Part shown: positions 57,271 to 64,000 of the stretch, in pieces | Layout of the letters: each line of letters opens with the position of its first letter | How positions within the stretch are numbered: position 1 is the stretch's first letter | From: an uncultured Tolumonas sp. | GTDB lineage: Bacteria; Pseudomonadota; Gammaproteobacteria; Enterobacterales; Aeromonadaceae | Direction: 5' to 3' | DNA length: 64,000 nt | NCBI RefSeq assembly: GCF_963678185.1 | Contig: NZ_OY782757.1 | Coordinates: 1,127,001 to 1,191,000, forward strand | The notes under the pieces: model-generated | What the model was told of the DNA's origin: nothing | The model's input: only the letters and a program-made list of their open reading frames with translations | Databases searched by the model: none | Program-made: the position numbers and the translations under genes

Positions 57271-57960
57271 TTAAATATGCTGCTCTATTGCTTCTGCCAG
57301 TATAAAGTCAAACTCATCATCAATATCGACAGAACTCTTCTTATCCATTAGATATGCATAAGAAGTCTCACAGTAGATACCAGACAGATTCCCAACATGC
57401 TGTCGGTCAAACAGATAAATAGCGCCATTCAATCGATAGAAAGGTTCAAGATCCTGGCTTCTTTTATTAACCAACGGGGTGATAAAACCGTTTAAACTGT
57501 TATCTTTCGGTAATCGATTACAATATTGAACCGGATGTTCCAATTCACATACCGATACCACTGCAGTCGCTTTTTTATTCTGATAAAACGCCACAGCTTC
57601 TTTTATGTGCTGTGCAGTTCGCAATGGTGAGGTAGGCTGCAATATTGCAACCATATTCACCATCGCATAATGTTCTTCTACCCATTGCACAACATAAGAG
57701 ACCACATCGTGGGTAGTGGCCGTATCACTCGCAAGCTCAGTAGGGCGTAACCCCGGAAATATCACACCAGAGTCTTGCATCGCAATATCAGCAATCGCCT
57801 GGCTATCTGTGCTGACGATCACCATATCAAATTCACCACTGGCGAGTGCGGCTTGCGTTGTCCAACGGATGAGTGGTTTTCCCGCCAGCGGCTTTATATT
57901 CTTTCCTGGCAGGCGTTTACTGCCACCTCGAGCTGGAATAATCGCAATATTTAGGGACAT
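57271..57960 (-). CDS. legF: CMP-nonulosonate cytidylyltransferase (LegF/NeuA family)
   Basis: This 229-residue enzyme activates a nonulosonic acid with CTP. It has the signature IIPARGGSKRLPGKNIKPLAGKPLI (about residues 6-30), LQPTSPLR and the late YRLNGAIYLFD. It overlaps the upstream nucleotidyltransferase by one base and lies two bases before the transferase. The pathway context (legB, legC, legG, legI) suggests CMP-legionaminic acid rather than CMP-Neu5Ac. Confidence 0.88.
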   Translation of the reverse strand: MSLNIAIIPARGGSKRLPGKNIKPLAGKPLIRWTTQAALASGEFDMVIVSTDSQAIADIAMQDSGVIFPGLRPTELASDTATTHDVVSYVVQWVEEHYAMVNMVAILQPTSPLRTAQHIKEAVAFYQNKKATAVVSVCELEHPVQYCNRLPKDNSLNGFITPLVNKRSQDLEPFYRLNGAIYLFDRQHVGNLSGIYCETSYAYLMDKKSSVDIDDEFDFILAEAIEQHI

Positions 57961-59021
57961 TATACCAACCCCTTGATATCGAGCTGAGCTTTGTGGAAGT
58001 CGTCCATGCGACCAATATCGAGCCAGTATTCGTGTATTGGGAACATCAATACATCTTCCTGCTTGGCTATTTGCTGTTCAAGCAGGGTGGGCATATCGAT
58101 ACGCTCTTGCCTGGGTACATTCGTGAATAATTTCGGGCTGACCACATAAATACCGGCATTGACAAAATAGCGCTGGATAGGTTTTTCCTGCATTTCGAGG
58201 ATGTGGTGCCCGTCTCCACTTATCACCCCATAAGGGATCTGATAGTCATATTCGCGAACGCACATGGTGGCCACTGGCTGGTACTTGTTATGGAAATCGA
58301 GCAGGCGATTGAAATCGACTGTAGTGAGTACATCGCCATTGATCATGATAAGCGGCATGGCAGGAATATCGGCAGGAAGCAGACCCAAGGCGCCACCGGT
58401 TCCCAAGGGAGTCTCTTCATGCACATAGCGAATCTTGGCCCCCCAAGCAAAGCCATCACCGAAATAGCCAGTAATCTGCTCAGGCATATAATGGGTAGAG
58501 ATGTAGATATTCTTGAAGCCTGCTTTGAGGAATTGGTTCAGCAGGGTTTCCAGTATGGGTTTGTCCCCCACCTTGAGCATAGGCTTGGGGCAGCTGTCGG
58601 TCAGTGGGCGTAACCGGGTACCAAATCCCCCCGCCATGATAAAGACGGGATTGTCATAGCTCGGCGCTTGTGCAGCCTGTTCCCAAGTTTCCAGCCCAAT
58701 CAGCTTGCCAGCCTCATCCACCACTGGCAGGGAAAGAATACTGCGATCACGCATGGTCTCCAGCAACTGCGCGCGGGTCAGTTTGGCCGAGACAGTGATG
58801 GGGGTAGGGTTCATCACTGCCGTGACGCTTTGTGTCAGGGAGATATTGTTCAGGATGGCGCGGCGAACGTCCCCATCGGTCACGACTCCCAGCAGGTGCC
58901 GCTCTTCATCGACAACCAGACAGACCCGCAGTGCCTCTTCATTGATCACGGCCAAGGCATCACGCACCGAGTGTTCGGGCGACAACACCACTTTTTCCCA
59001 ATTCTTGCTCATCCAATCCAT
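57960..59021 (-). CDS. ptmE: CBS-domain sugar nucleotidyltransferase (PtmE-like)
   Basis: The 353-residue protein has two N-terminal CBS domains (about residues 1-122) joined to a GlmU/RfbA-type nucleotidyltransferase (about 125-353) with GGFGTRLRPLTDSCPKPMLKVGDKP. In Campylobacter, PtmE has this arrangement and makes GDP-GlcNAc, the precursor of the GDP route to legionaminic acid. Here it sits inside the leg operon, four bases after the acetyltransferase, so I give the same role. A different NTP/sugar is possible. Confidence 0.8.
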   Translation of the reverse strand: MDWMSKNWEKVVLSPEHSVRDALAVINEEALRVCLVVDEERHLLGVVTDGDVRRAILNNISLTQSVTAVMNPTPITVSAKLTRAQLLETMRDRSILSLPVVDEAGKLIGLETWEQAAQAPSYDNPVFIMAGGFGTRLRPLTDSCPKPMLKVGDKPILETLLNQFLKAGFKNIYISTHYMPEQITGYFGDGFAWGAKIRYVHEETPLGTGGALGLLPADIPAMPLIMINGDVLTTVDFNRLLDFHNKYQPVATMCVREYDYQIPYGVISGDGHHILEMQEKPIQRYFVNAGIYVVSPKLFTNVPRQERIDMPTLLEQQIAKQEDVLMFPIHEYWLDIGRMDDFHKAQLDIKGLV

Positions 59022-59025
59022 CCTT

Positions 59026-59670
59026 TTACTGCTTGATAGGCATCACGCTGCCCCGGGCAACGTATGCAATCTGCTTTTCTCCAAGAGGGTGCGTCAGCGT
59101 TGCGCCAGCCCCGACCACGGCATCAGTACCAATTGATATGCCCTGGATCACGGCAGCTCCCGTACCGATATGGACTCTCTCACCCGTCACTACTCCGCCG
59201 GATAACACGGCGCCCGGTGCGACGTGGTTGTCGCCACCCAGATGGCAGTCGTGATCCACGATGGCGCCGGTATTGATGATGCTATTGACTCCAATCTGCG
59301 CACCGGCCTGAATGATGGCCCCCGCCATGACCTGAACACCCTCTTCCAGCACGGCGTAATCAGAGACCATGGCCTTCTCGCTGACGACCCTAGCAAAGCC
59401 GTAGCCAAGGGCTCGATATCGGGTAAACAGCTCGGCCCGCAACGAGTTGCCCGGCAGTGAGCCGATACCATTGATCAACTCCACCTCATCCGGGCGATGA
59501 GTCAATATCTGTGCTTCGTCGCACCAAAGGGGAATATCTGCCAGCACGGCGCGTGATGCATCTGCAGCGGGCGCAACCAAGGCGAGAGGAACCACACCCT
59601 GGCTACGCAGCATGTCGACCAGCACAGAGGCATGCCCGCCAGCCCCGAGGACAATAACTGGTTTATTCAC
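59026..59670 (-). CDS. legH: PglD/LegH-type sugar O/N-acetyltransferase, GTG start
   Basis: This is a left-handed beta-helix acetyltransferase of about 214 residues. The N-terminal Rossmann part has VIVLGAGGHASVLVDML, and the C-terminal hexapeptide repeats include GVNSIINTGAIVDHDCHLG, with the catalytic His in VDHDCH as in PglD/NeuD. The GTG at 59670 overlaps the legI stop; a longer frame upstream runs inside legI. In this context it most likely acetylates the 4-amino sugar made by LegC (LegH role), though a NeuD role is possible. Confidence 0.8.
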   Translation of the reverse strand: MNKPVIVLGAGGHASVLVDMLRSQGVVPLALVAPAADASRAVLADIPLWCDEAQILTHRPDEVELINGIGSLPGNSLRAELFTRYRALGYGFARVVSEKAMVSDYAVLEEGVQVMAGAIIQAGAQIGVNSIINTGAIVDHDCHLGGDNHVAPGAVLSGGVVTGERVHIGTGAAVIQGISIGTDAVVGAGATLTHPLGEKQIAYVARGSVMPIKQ

Positions 59671-60736
59671 GGATAGGTTCACCCGCCTGATAGGCACGCT
59701 TCGCAGGTTGCCCCAGGAGCTGCCAGTAGGCATAGGGGCTCATTCCATCACCTGGGCGCTTGATGGCGAGGTTGTCGCCACAGAGAATGGCACCCTCCTC
59801 AATGTCACAGGCAGCCACCAAGCTCTTGCGGGCGATCTCCTTGTTCTTGATCTCGCTCGGACGCGGCCCCTTGATGCCATCTCCCAGAGCCAGCTCCACC
59901 TCGCGGATCCCTTTCACCATGGCGGCCAGTTCATCGGGTTCTAGAGAAGCCTTGTGATCAGGCCCTTCCATGTTGCGATCCAGAGTGAAGTGCTTCTCAA
60001 TAAGGCAGGCCCCTCGGGCGACCGCTGCAACGGGAATAGTGATGCCGTGGCTGTGATCCGAATAACCGACTGGCAACCGGAATGCGTGAGACAGGGTATC
60101 CATGGCTTTGAGGTTGATATCCACCATGGGCGCCGGATACTCGGTCGTGCAATGCAGCAGGGTCACCTTCTTGGCAAGGGCTGCCTGACCAGCCTCGCTG
60201 CTATAGGCAGCCATGAAGGCGCCCTCACTGGGTTGCGCATCCTGCGGCGCGGTCAATCCGAAGGCTATCACCCCCAGGGCCGCTTCCACTTCTGCCAACG
60301 TGGCCATGCCGGTCGAGACGATCAACTCACAGCCGGTGCGGGCATGGGCTAGTACGAAGGGAGCATTGGTCAGCTCCCCGGAAGGGAGCTTCAGTGTCTG
60401 CAACTTCAACCGCTTCACCAGGAAGTCCAGGCTCTCGGTATCGAAGGCTGTGGACAGAAACTCAATGCCGAGGGACTCGCAATGGGCGATCAGGCGAAGA
60501 TGGGTATCGAACGAGAGCTCGAGGCGGGAGAGCATGGCAAACTGACTCTCTTCCTTGCCGGTATTAGCGGTCTGATAAGCCGCCTGTTTGGCTTGCCGGG
60601 TTACCAGGTTGGCAGCCTTGAAGGTCTGAAACTTGACGACATCGACGCCTGCCTGGTGGGCGGCATCGATCAGCGCCACGGCGAGTGCTTCATCGCCATT
60701 ATGGTTGACGCCGGCTTCAGCAATGATGCGGATCAT
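59663..60736 (-). CDS. legI: Nonulosonic acid synthase (LegI/NeuB family)
   Basis: This 357-residue enzyme condenses phosphoenolpyruvate with a 6-carbon diacetamido sugar. It has the NeuB-type barrel (IIAEAGVNHNGDEALAVALIDA; LPVGYSDHSHGITIPVAAVARGA; LIEKHFTLDRNMEGPDHKAS) and a C-terminal SAF domain (KSLVAACDIEEGAILCGDNLA). Neighbouring LegB, LegC, LegG indicate legionaminic acid; substrate cannot be read from the sequence alone. It overlaps legG by four bases. Confidence 0.9.
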   Translation of the reverse strand: MIRIIAEAGVNHNGDEALAVALIDAAHQAGVDVVKFQTFKAANLVTRQAKQAAYQTANTGKEESQFAMLSRLELSFDTHLRLIAHCESLGIEFLSTAFDTESLDFLVKRLKLQTLKLPSGELTNAPFVLAHARTGCELIVSTGMATLAEVEAALGVIAFGLTAPQDAQPSEGAFMAAYSSEAGQAALAKKVTLLHCTTEYPAPMVDINLKAMDTLSHAFRLPVGYSDHSHGITIPVAAVARGACLIEKHFTLDRNMEGPDHKASLEPDELAAMVKGIREVELALGDGIKGPRPSEIKNKEIARKSLVAACDIEEGAILCGDNLAIKRPGDGMSPYAYWQLLGQPAKRAYQAGEPIRE

Positions 60737-61893
60737 GGCGACGGACTCCTGTCGAGATCATGGAACTGTTTGATGGTAGGGGCGGCAAAGTACTTCAGGT
60801 GGGCCAAAATCTGGCCGCTGGCATCCCCTGCACCATAAGGATTGACATAAGCATCCGGAGCCATCGGTTGCAGGGCCCGAGCAATGCATTGCGTAATGGT
60901 CGCCTCATTCGCCTCGCAATGCAGCACGCTCTGCGCCGCAAGACGCCCTTGCTGACGCTGGCCGATATTGATGGTCGGTACGCCCAGTGAGGGCACTTCG
61001 ATGATACCGCTCGACGAGTTGCCAATCACAGCAGCACAGTGTTTCACCGCGCTCAGATAACGCCTGTAGCCCAGAGATGGGATGGCCAGCACGCGTGTGG
61101 GGTTTGCTGTCGCATACTGTTCGAGCAGGGGAATGATGGCACGACCACCGTCATCTGCATTCGGATACGTCAGGATAACCTGATGGTCTGGATAGTTATC
61201 CAACGCAGCCAGCAAGGCGTTGAAGCTCTCCTTGGCAGGCTCATCGGCCAGGGTCACGGGGTGATAAGTCACCACAAAAAATGGAGGGTTCAGCGCAAAG
61301 CCAAGGGATGATTGCAGCTCCTCCATGGAAAGCAGCGGAGTCTTGACGATATGATCCAGACCGACGGCGCCCACGTTGAACACCCGTTCCGGTGCCTCGC
61401 CCAACTGGATGACACGCTGCCGATAGGGCTCAGCTGCAGTAAAGTGCAGGTAGCTCAACTTGGTAATGGCATGGCGGATAGCGTCGTCATAAGCCCCTTC
61501 GGTGATCTCTCCTCCATGGAGGTGCGCTACCGGTATGCGCTGCAACATGGCCGCCTGGGCAGCCGCTAGCGCTTCGAAGCGATCTCCCAGAATCACCAGC
61601 ACATCCGGTTGCAGCCGTGCCAACGCGTCTGCCAGACCGAGCAAAGCCACGCCCATGCTTTTGACCACACCGACCGAGGTGTCGGAAGAGAGCAGCATCT
61701 CGATACGCTCATCGATCTTGAAGCCATCTTGCTCTATCTGCTGATAAGTCAGGCCAAACTCGGGAGACAAGTGCGTACCCGAGACAATGAGTCTGAGATC
61801 CAGTTCGGGATCGGCCGCAATGTCTTTCATCAACCAATAGAGCAACCCGTATTCGGCGCGGGTACCGGTAAAGACGGCGATGGTGTTAGCCAT
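60733..61893 (-). CDS. legG: Hydrolysing nucleotide-sugar 2-epimerase (LegG/NeuC family)
   Basis: This 386-residue enzyme releases the nucleotide and inverts C2 to give the substrate of LegI. The start MANTIAVFTGTRAEYGLLYWLM at 61893 has GAGG upstream and begins two bases after the legC stop; an upstream open frame inside legC is ignored. Motifs include LVILGDRFEALAAAQAA, HLHGGEITEGAYDDAIRHAIT and GNSSSGIIEVPSLGVPTINIG, typical of NeuC/LegG. Confidence 0.9.
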   Translation of the reverse strand: MANTIAVFTGTRAEYGLLYWLMKDIAADPELDLRLIVSGTHLSPEFGLTYQQIEQDGFKIDERIEMLLSSDTSVGVVKSMGVALLGLADALARLQPDVLVILGDRFEALAAAQAAMLQRIPVAHLHGGEITEGAYDDAIRHAITKLSYLHFTAAEPYRQRVIQLGEAPERVFNVGAVGLDHIVKTPLLSMEELQSSLGFALNPPFFVVTYHPVTLADEPAKESFNALLAALDNYPDHQVILTYPNADDGGRAIIPLLEQYATANPTRVLAIPSLGYRRYLSAVKHCAAVIGNSSSGIIEVPSLGVPTINIGQRQQGRLAAQSVLHCEANEATITQCIARALQPMAPDAYVNPYGAGDASGQILAHLKYFAAPTIKQFHDLDRSPSP

Positions 61894-61895
61894 GT

Positions 61896-63038
61896 TCAAA
61901 CCTCGACAGGCGAGCTGGGCAGGTTGATCAGATGGGCTTCCAGCCACTCGGCATTGTCCAGCGCCCCACATGGGGCATGGGAGAACATCGGCAGGCGATG
62001 CATCAGCTTCCATACCGGCCGAGTCATAACGCCGGCCTTGTTCAGCTCGGTCAGCAATGTATCCCGCTGGGTTTGATCTTCACAGACGATCGCATTGAGC
62101 CAGTAGTTGGACCGTCCATAGGAAGGCTCGATCACAAACTGGCATGCCTGATCCTTGAAGAACTCGGCATAGTGCATGGCAAGCGCCCGTTTCTGTGCCA
62201 GGAACTGAGGCAAGGCCTCCATCTGGGCACATCCGAGGGCCGCATTCAGATTGGGCATGCGGTAGTTAAAGCCGGGTTCATCATGATAGAACTCGAACGG
62301 ATGAGGCACTTTGGCCGTGGTGGTGATGTGCTTGGTGCGCGCCCCCTGTTCGGCATTCTGGCAGAGCACCATGCCACCCCCACCAGTGGTGATGATCTTG
62401 TTACCATTGAAACTCAGGGCGGAAAATGCACTCAGCGTCCCTGTATGTTTACCTTTGTAATAAGAACCAAGGCTTTCAGCAGCATCTTCAACCAGCGCTA
62501 TGCCCCAGCTCTGACACACAGCCTGCAACTCATCGAGCTCAACCGGATGACCAAAAGTATGCATTGGTACAACGGCTTTCAGACGACGTCCGCTTGCCTT
62601 GTGGATAGCGCCGGTCTCGGTGCGAGAGGCCTGCTCTTCCAGCCAACTGGCCAGGGCAATGGGACACAGGCCCAGGCTCTGGCGTGACACGTCGACGAAC
62701 ACGGGTTCTGCCCCCATGTGATGCAAAGCGTTGCAGGTCGCTACGAAGGTCAGCGGCTGGGTGATCACTAGATCGCCGGCCTGCACCCCTGCCATATAGA
62801 GTGCGATGTGCAGCGCAGCCGTGCCGTTCATGGTGGCAACGGCACGGGCAGAACCGGTAAAAGCCGCTATTTGCTGCTCGAATTGTTCAACATAGGCACC
62901 CACGCTGGAAACGAAGGTACTTTCCAGGGTATCGAGCACATATTGGCGCTCATTGCCGGCAAACGTCGGAGCGTGAAGAGGGATGAAGTCATCGGTTTTG
63001 TAGGTATCACGAATAAAACGTATCAATTGGGTATACAT
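61896..63038 (-). CDS. legC: PLP aminotransferase LegC
   Basis: This 380-residue DegT/DnrJ/EryC1-family enzyme adds the 4-amino group to the keto-sugar made by LegB. The PLP lysine is in SALSFNGNKIITTGGGG, with ALVEDAAESLGSYYKGKHTG before it, which is close to known LegC proteins. It lies nine bases after legB, in the expected biosynthetic order. Confidence 0.9.
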   Translation of the reverse strand: MYTQLIRFIRDTYKTDDFIPLHAPTFAGNERQYVLDTLESTFVSSVGAYVEQFEQQIAAFTGSARAVATMNGTAALHIALYMAGVQAGDLVITQPLTFVATCNALHHMGAEPVFVDVSRQSLGLCPIALASWLEEQASRTETGAIHKASGRRLKAVVPMHTFGHPVELDELQAVCQSWGIALVEDAAESLGSYYKGKHTGTLSAFSALSFNGNKIITTGGGGMVLCQNAEQGARTKHITTTAKVPHPFEFYHDEPGFNYRMPNLNAALGCAQMEALPQFLAQKRALAMHYAEFFKDQACQFVIEPSYGRSNYWLNAIVCEDQTQRDTLLTELNKAGVMTRPVWKLMHRLPMFSHAPCGALDNAEWLEAHLINLPSSPVEV

Positions 63039-63047
63039 ACCGATTCC

Positions 63048-64000
63048 TCACATCTTGCCGTCGAGATATTTGCCAGTTTCTTTATGGCCAAAGTCCGGGA
63101 TCATGGTGAAGAACAGCTCGACGAGCTCTTTCTTGTCCCAGGCGCGTTTCGTTTTCATGGCCGCGATGGTCTGTTCGAAATGGTTGAGCAAATCATTCTG
63201 ATATGAGGGTTCATTCTTGATGATGCCCAGGTTCTCGAACCGGGCCATATCCAGAACTTCCTTGTCGGTGAAAAACTCTTCGAAGTCTTTTTCACCCGTG
63301 GTGTCGCTCTCGGTGAAGAGGCAAGGCCACATCCCCTGCTCAGGCAGGCTCGCCATCAGGGTTCTGGCCTCATCCTCGTCCTTGCACAGATACGGCTTAT
63401 AACCGTGCTGCTCCAGATACTTCACGGCGATTTCGGCGAAGGTAATGAGGTGCAGGGATTCGCTGAGCCTGGGGAAAAAGATGTCCCGATTCTCCCCGAA
63501 GATGCAGGACATCAAACACAGCTCCCCGGACTCCTGAGGCGTCACGAAGTAACGCTTGATGTCGTTGGGGGCGACGATGGGCTGACGCTTTTGCAAGCGC
63601 TGGTTGAATCCATGCAGCAGGGAACCGTCGGAGAAGGCCACGTTGGCAAAACGGGCGGTTGAAATGGCAATCTGCTCGCTGCGACGCATCAGGAACATCT
63701 CCATGATCCGTTTGGAAGCCCCCATCATGTTGACCGGATTGGCCGCCTTATCCGTCGAGACGCAAAAGTACTTTTTCACCCCCATGTCGATGGATTGCTG
63801 AATCGTTTTGTCCGTGTTGAACACATTGACGTCGATCATGCGCATCAGAGTGAAGGGGTCCTTCTCGCTGCGCACATGCTTGAGAGCTGAGAGATTGAGC
63901 ACATAATCATAGGCGCCATCGGCCTTGATAAAGGAGTCATATTCAATGGAACCAATATCCAGTGCGAAAGTCTGGAAATCACCATCGATATACCCGAACG
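63048..64000 (-). CDS. legB: Nucleotide-sugar 4,6-dehydratase LegB, 5' end outside window
   Basis: The reading frame stays open to the right edge, so the start and the N-terminal Rossmann motif are not visible; about 317 residues are present. The visible part has the SDR-type active-site stretch VKKYFCVSTDKAANPVNMMGASKRIMEMFL, and an unusual C-terminal extension after about residue 195 (GENRDIFFPRLSESLHL; EGMWPCLFTESDTTGEKDFEEFF) that is typical of LegB. A shorter open frame from the internal GTG at 63902 is not the real start. First step of the leg pathway. Confidence 0.88.
   Translation of the reverse strand, partial: FGYIDGDFQTFALDIGSIEYDSFIKADGAYDYVLNLSALKHVRSEKDPFTLMRMIDVNVFNTDKTIQQSIDMGVKKYFCVSTDKAANPVNMMGASKRIMEMFLMRRSEQIAISTARFANVAFSDGSLLHGFNQRLQKRQPIVAPNDIKRYFVTPQESGELCLMSCIFGENRDIFFPRLSESLHLITFAEIAVKYLEQHGYKPYLCKDEDEARTLMASLPEQGMWPCLFTESDTTGEKDFEEFFTDKEVLDMARFENLGIIKNEPSYQNDLLNHFEQTIAAMKTKRAWDKKELVELFFTMIPDFGHKETGKYLDGKM

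Noticed and set aside
57271..60736. Plain N-acetylneuraminic (sialic) acid pathway (NeuABC)
   Set aside because: The enzymes are related, but legB, legC and the PtmE-like gene in the same operon are not needed for Neu5Ac and favour legionaminic acid.
61932..62687. 251-residue plus-strand open frame
   Set aside because: It is antisense to legC in GC-rich DNA, where long shadow frames are common; no motifs.

Overview
The window reads as chromosomal DNA of a facultatively anaerobic, polarly flagellated gammaproteobacterium. Three things point to Aeromonadales, and most closely to a Tolumonas-like or Aeromonas-like organism: Vibrio/Aeromonas-type flagellar operons with the FlrA/FlrB/FlrC regulators, the E. 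coli-like isc, ubiTUV and secDF blocks, and a GlyGly-CTERM serine protease. The genus is inference from gene order and protein flavour. Almost every gene is on the minus strand; only ubiU, ubiV, the serine protease and rpiA are on plus.

Region 1 (1-23.9 kb) is a polar flagellum locus. In transcription order it is flrA, a methyl-accepting chemotaxis protein, flrB-flrC, fliEFGHIJ, fliKLMNOPQR-flhB, flhA-flhF-flhG and the start of fliA. Sigma-54 type -24/-12 elements lie before flrB, fliE, fliK and flhA, which fits a FlrA -> FlrBC -> structural gene hierarchy. The flrA promoter has an extended -10 inside a perfect inverted repeat. The mcp gene sits between flrA and flrBC and has its own terminator. 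FliK carries a pure hexanucleotide repeat.

Region 2 (23.9-43.5 kb) is housekeeping: ndk, pepB, the iscRSUA-hscBA-fdx Fe-S assembly operon with a type-1-like IscR box over the promoter, trmJ, divergent ubiT / ubiUV (oxygen-independent ubiquinone synthesis), nlpI, a rhodanese, secF-secD-yajC-tgt-queA, a secreted trypsin-like protease with a rhombosortase-type tail, and rpiA.

Region 3 (43.5-64 kb) is a surface-glycan locus. It starts with a WecA/MraY-like initiating transferase, a 38-bp perfect palindrome and an unknown gene. Next come rmlD-rmlC-rmlB (dTDP-L-rhamnose branch, no rmlA here) headed by a PglL-type O-oligosaccharyltransferase/ligase. The last part is a tightly overlapping run from legB (cut by the window end) through legC, legG, legI, a PglD/LegH-like acetyltransferase, a PtmE-like CBS-nucleotidyltransferase and legF. 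It continues into a sialyltransferase-like enzyme, Wzx, an EpsG-like polymerase, two GT2 glycosyltransferases, a UDP-galactopyranose-mutase-like flavoprotein and a WbaP-like sugar-phosphate transferase. Together these look able to make CMP-legionaminic acid (or a close nonulosonic acid) and build it into an O-antigen-like polymer. Base composition shifts sharply within this region: GC-rich leg genes, a very AT-rich wzx/wzy block, then intermediate. This is typical of a horizontally assembled polysaccharide locus.

No tRNA, rRNA, CRISPR array, insertion sequence or transposase was seen, and no gene-free stretch exceeds 300 bases (the longest, about 270 bases at 44510-44781, holds the palindrome and a terminator).
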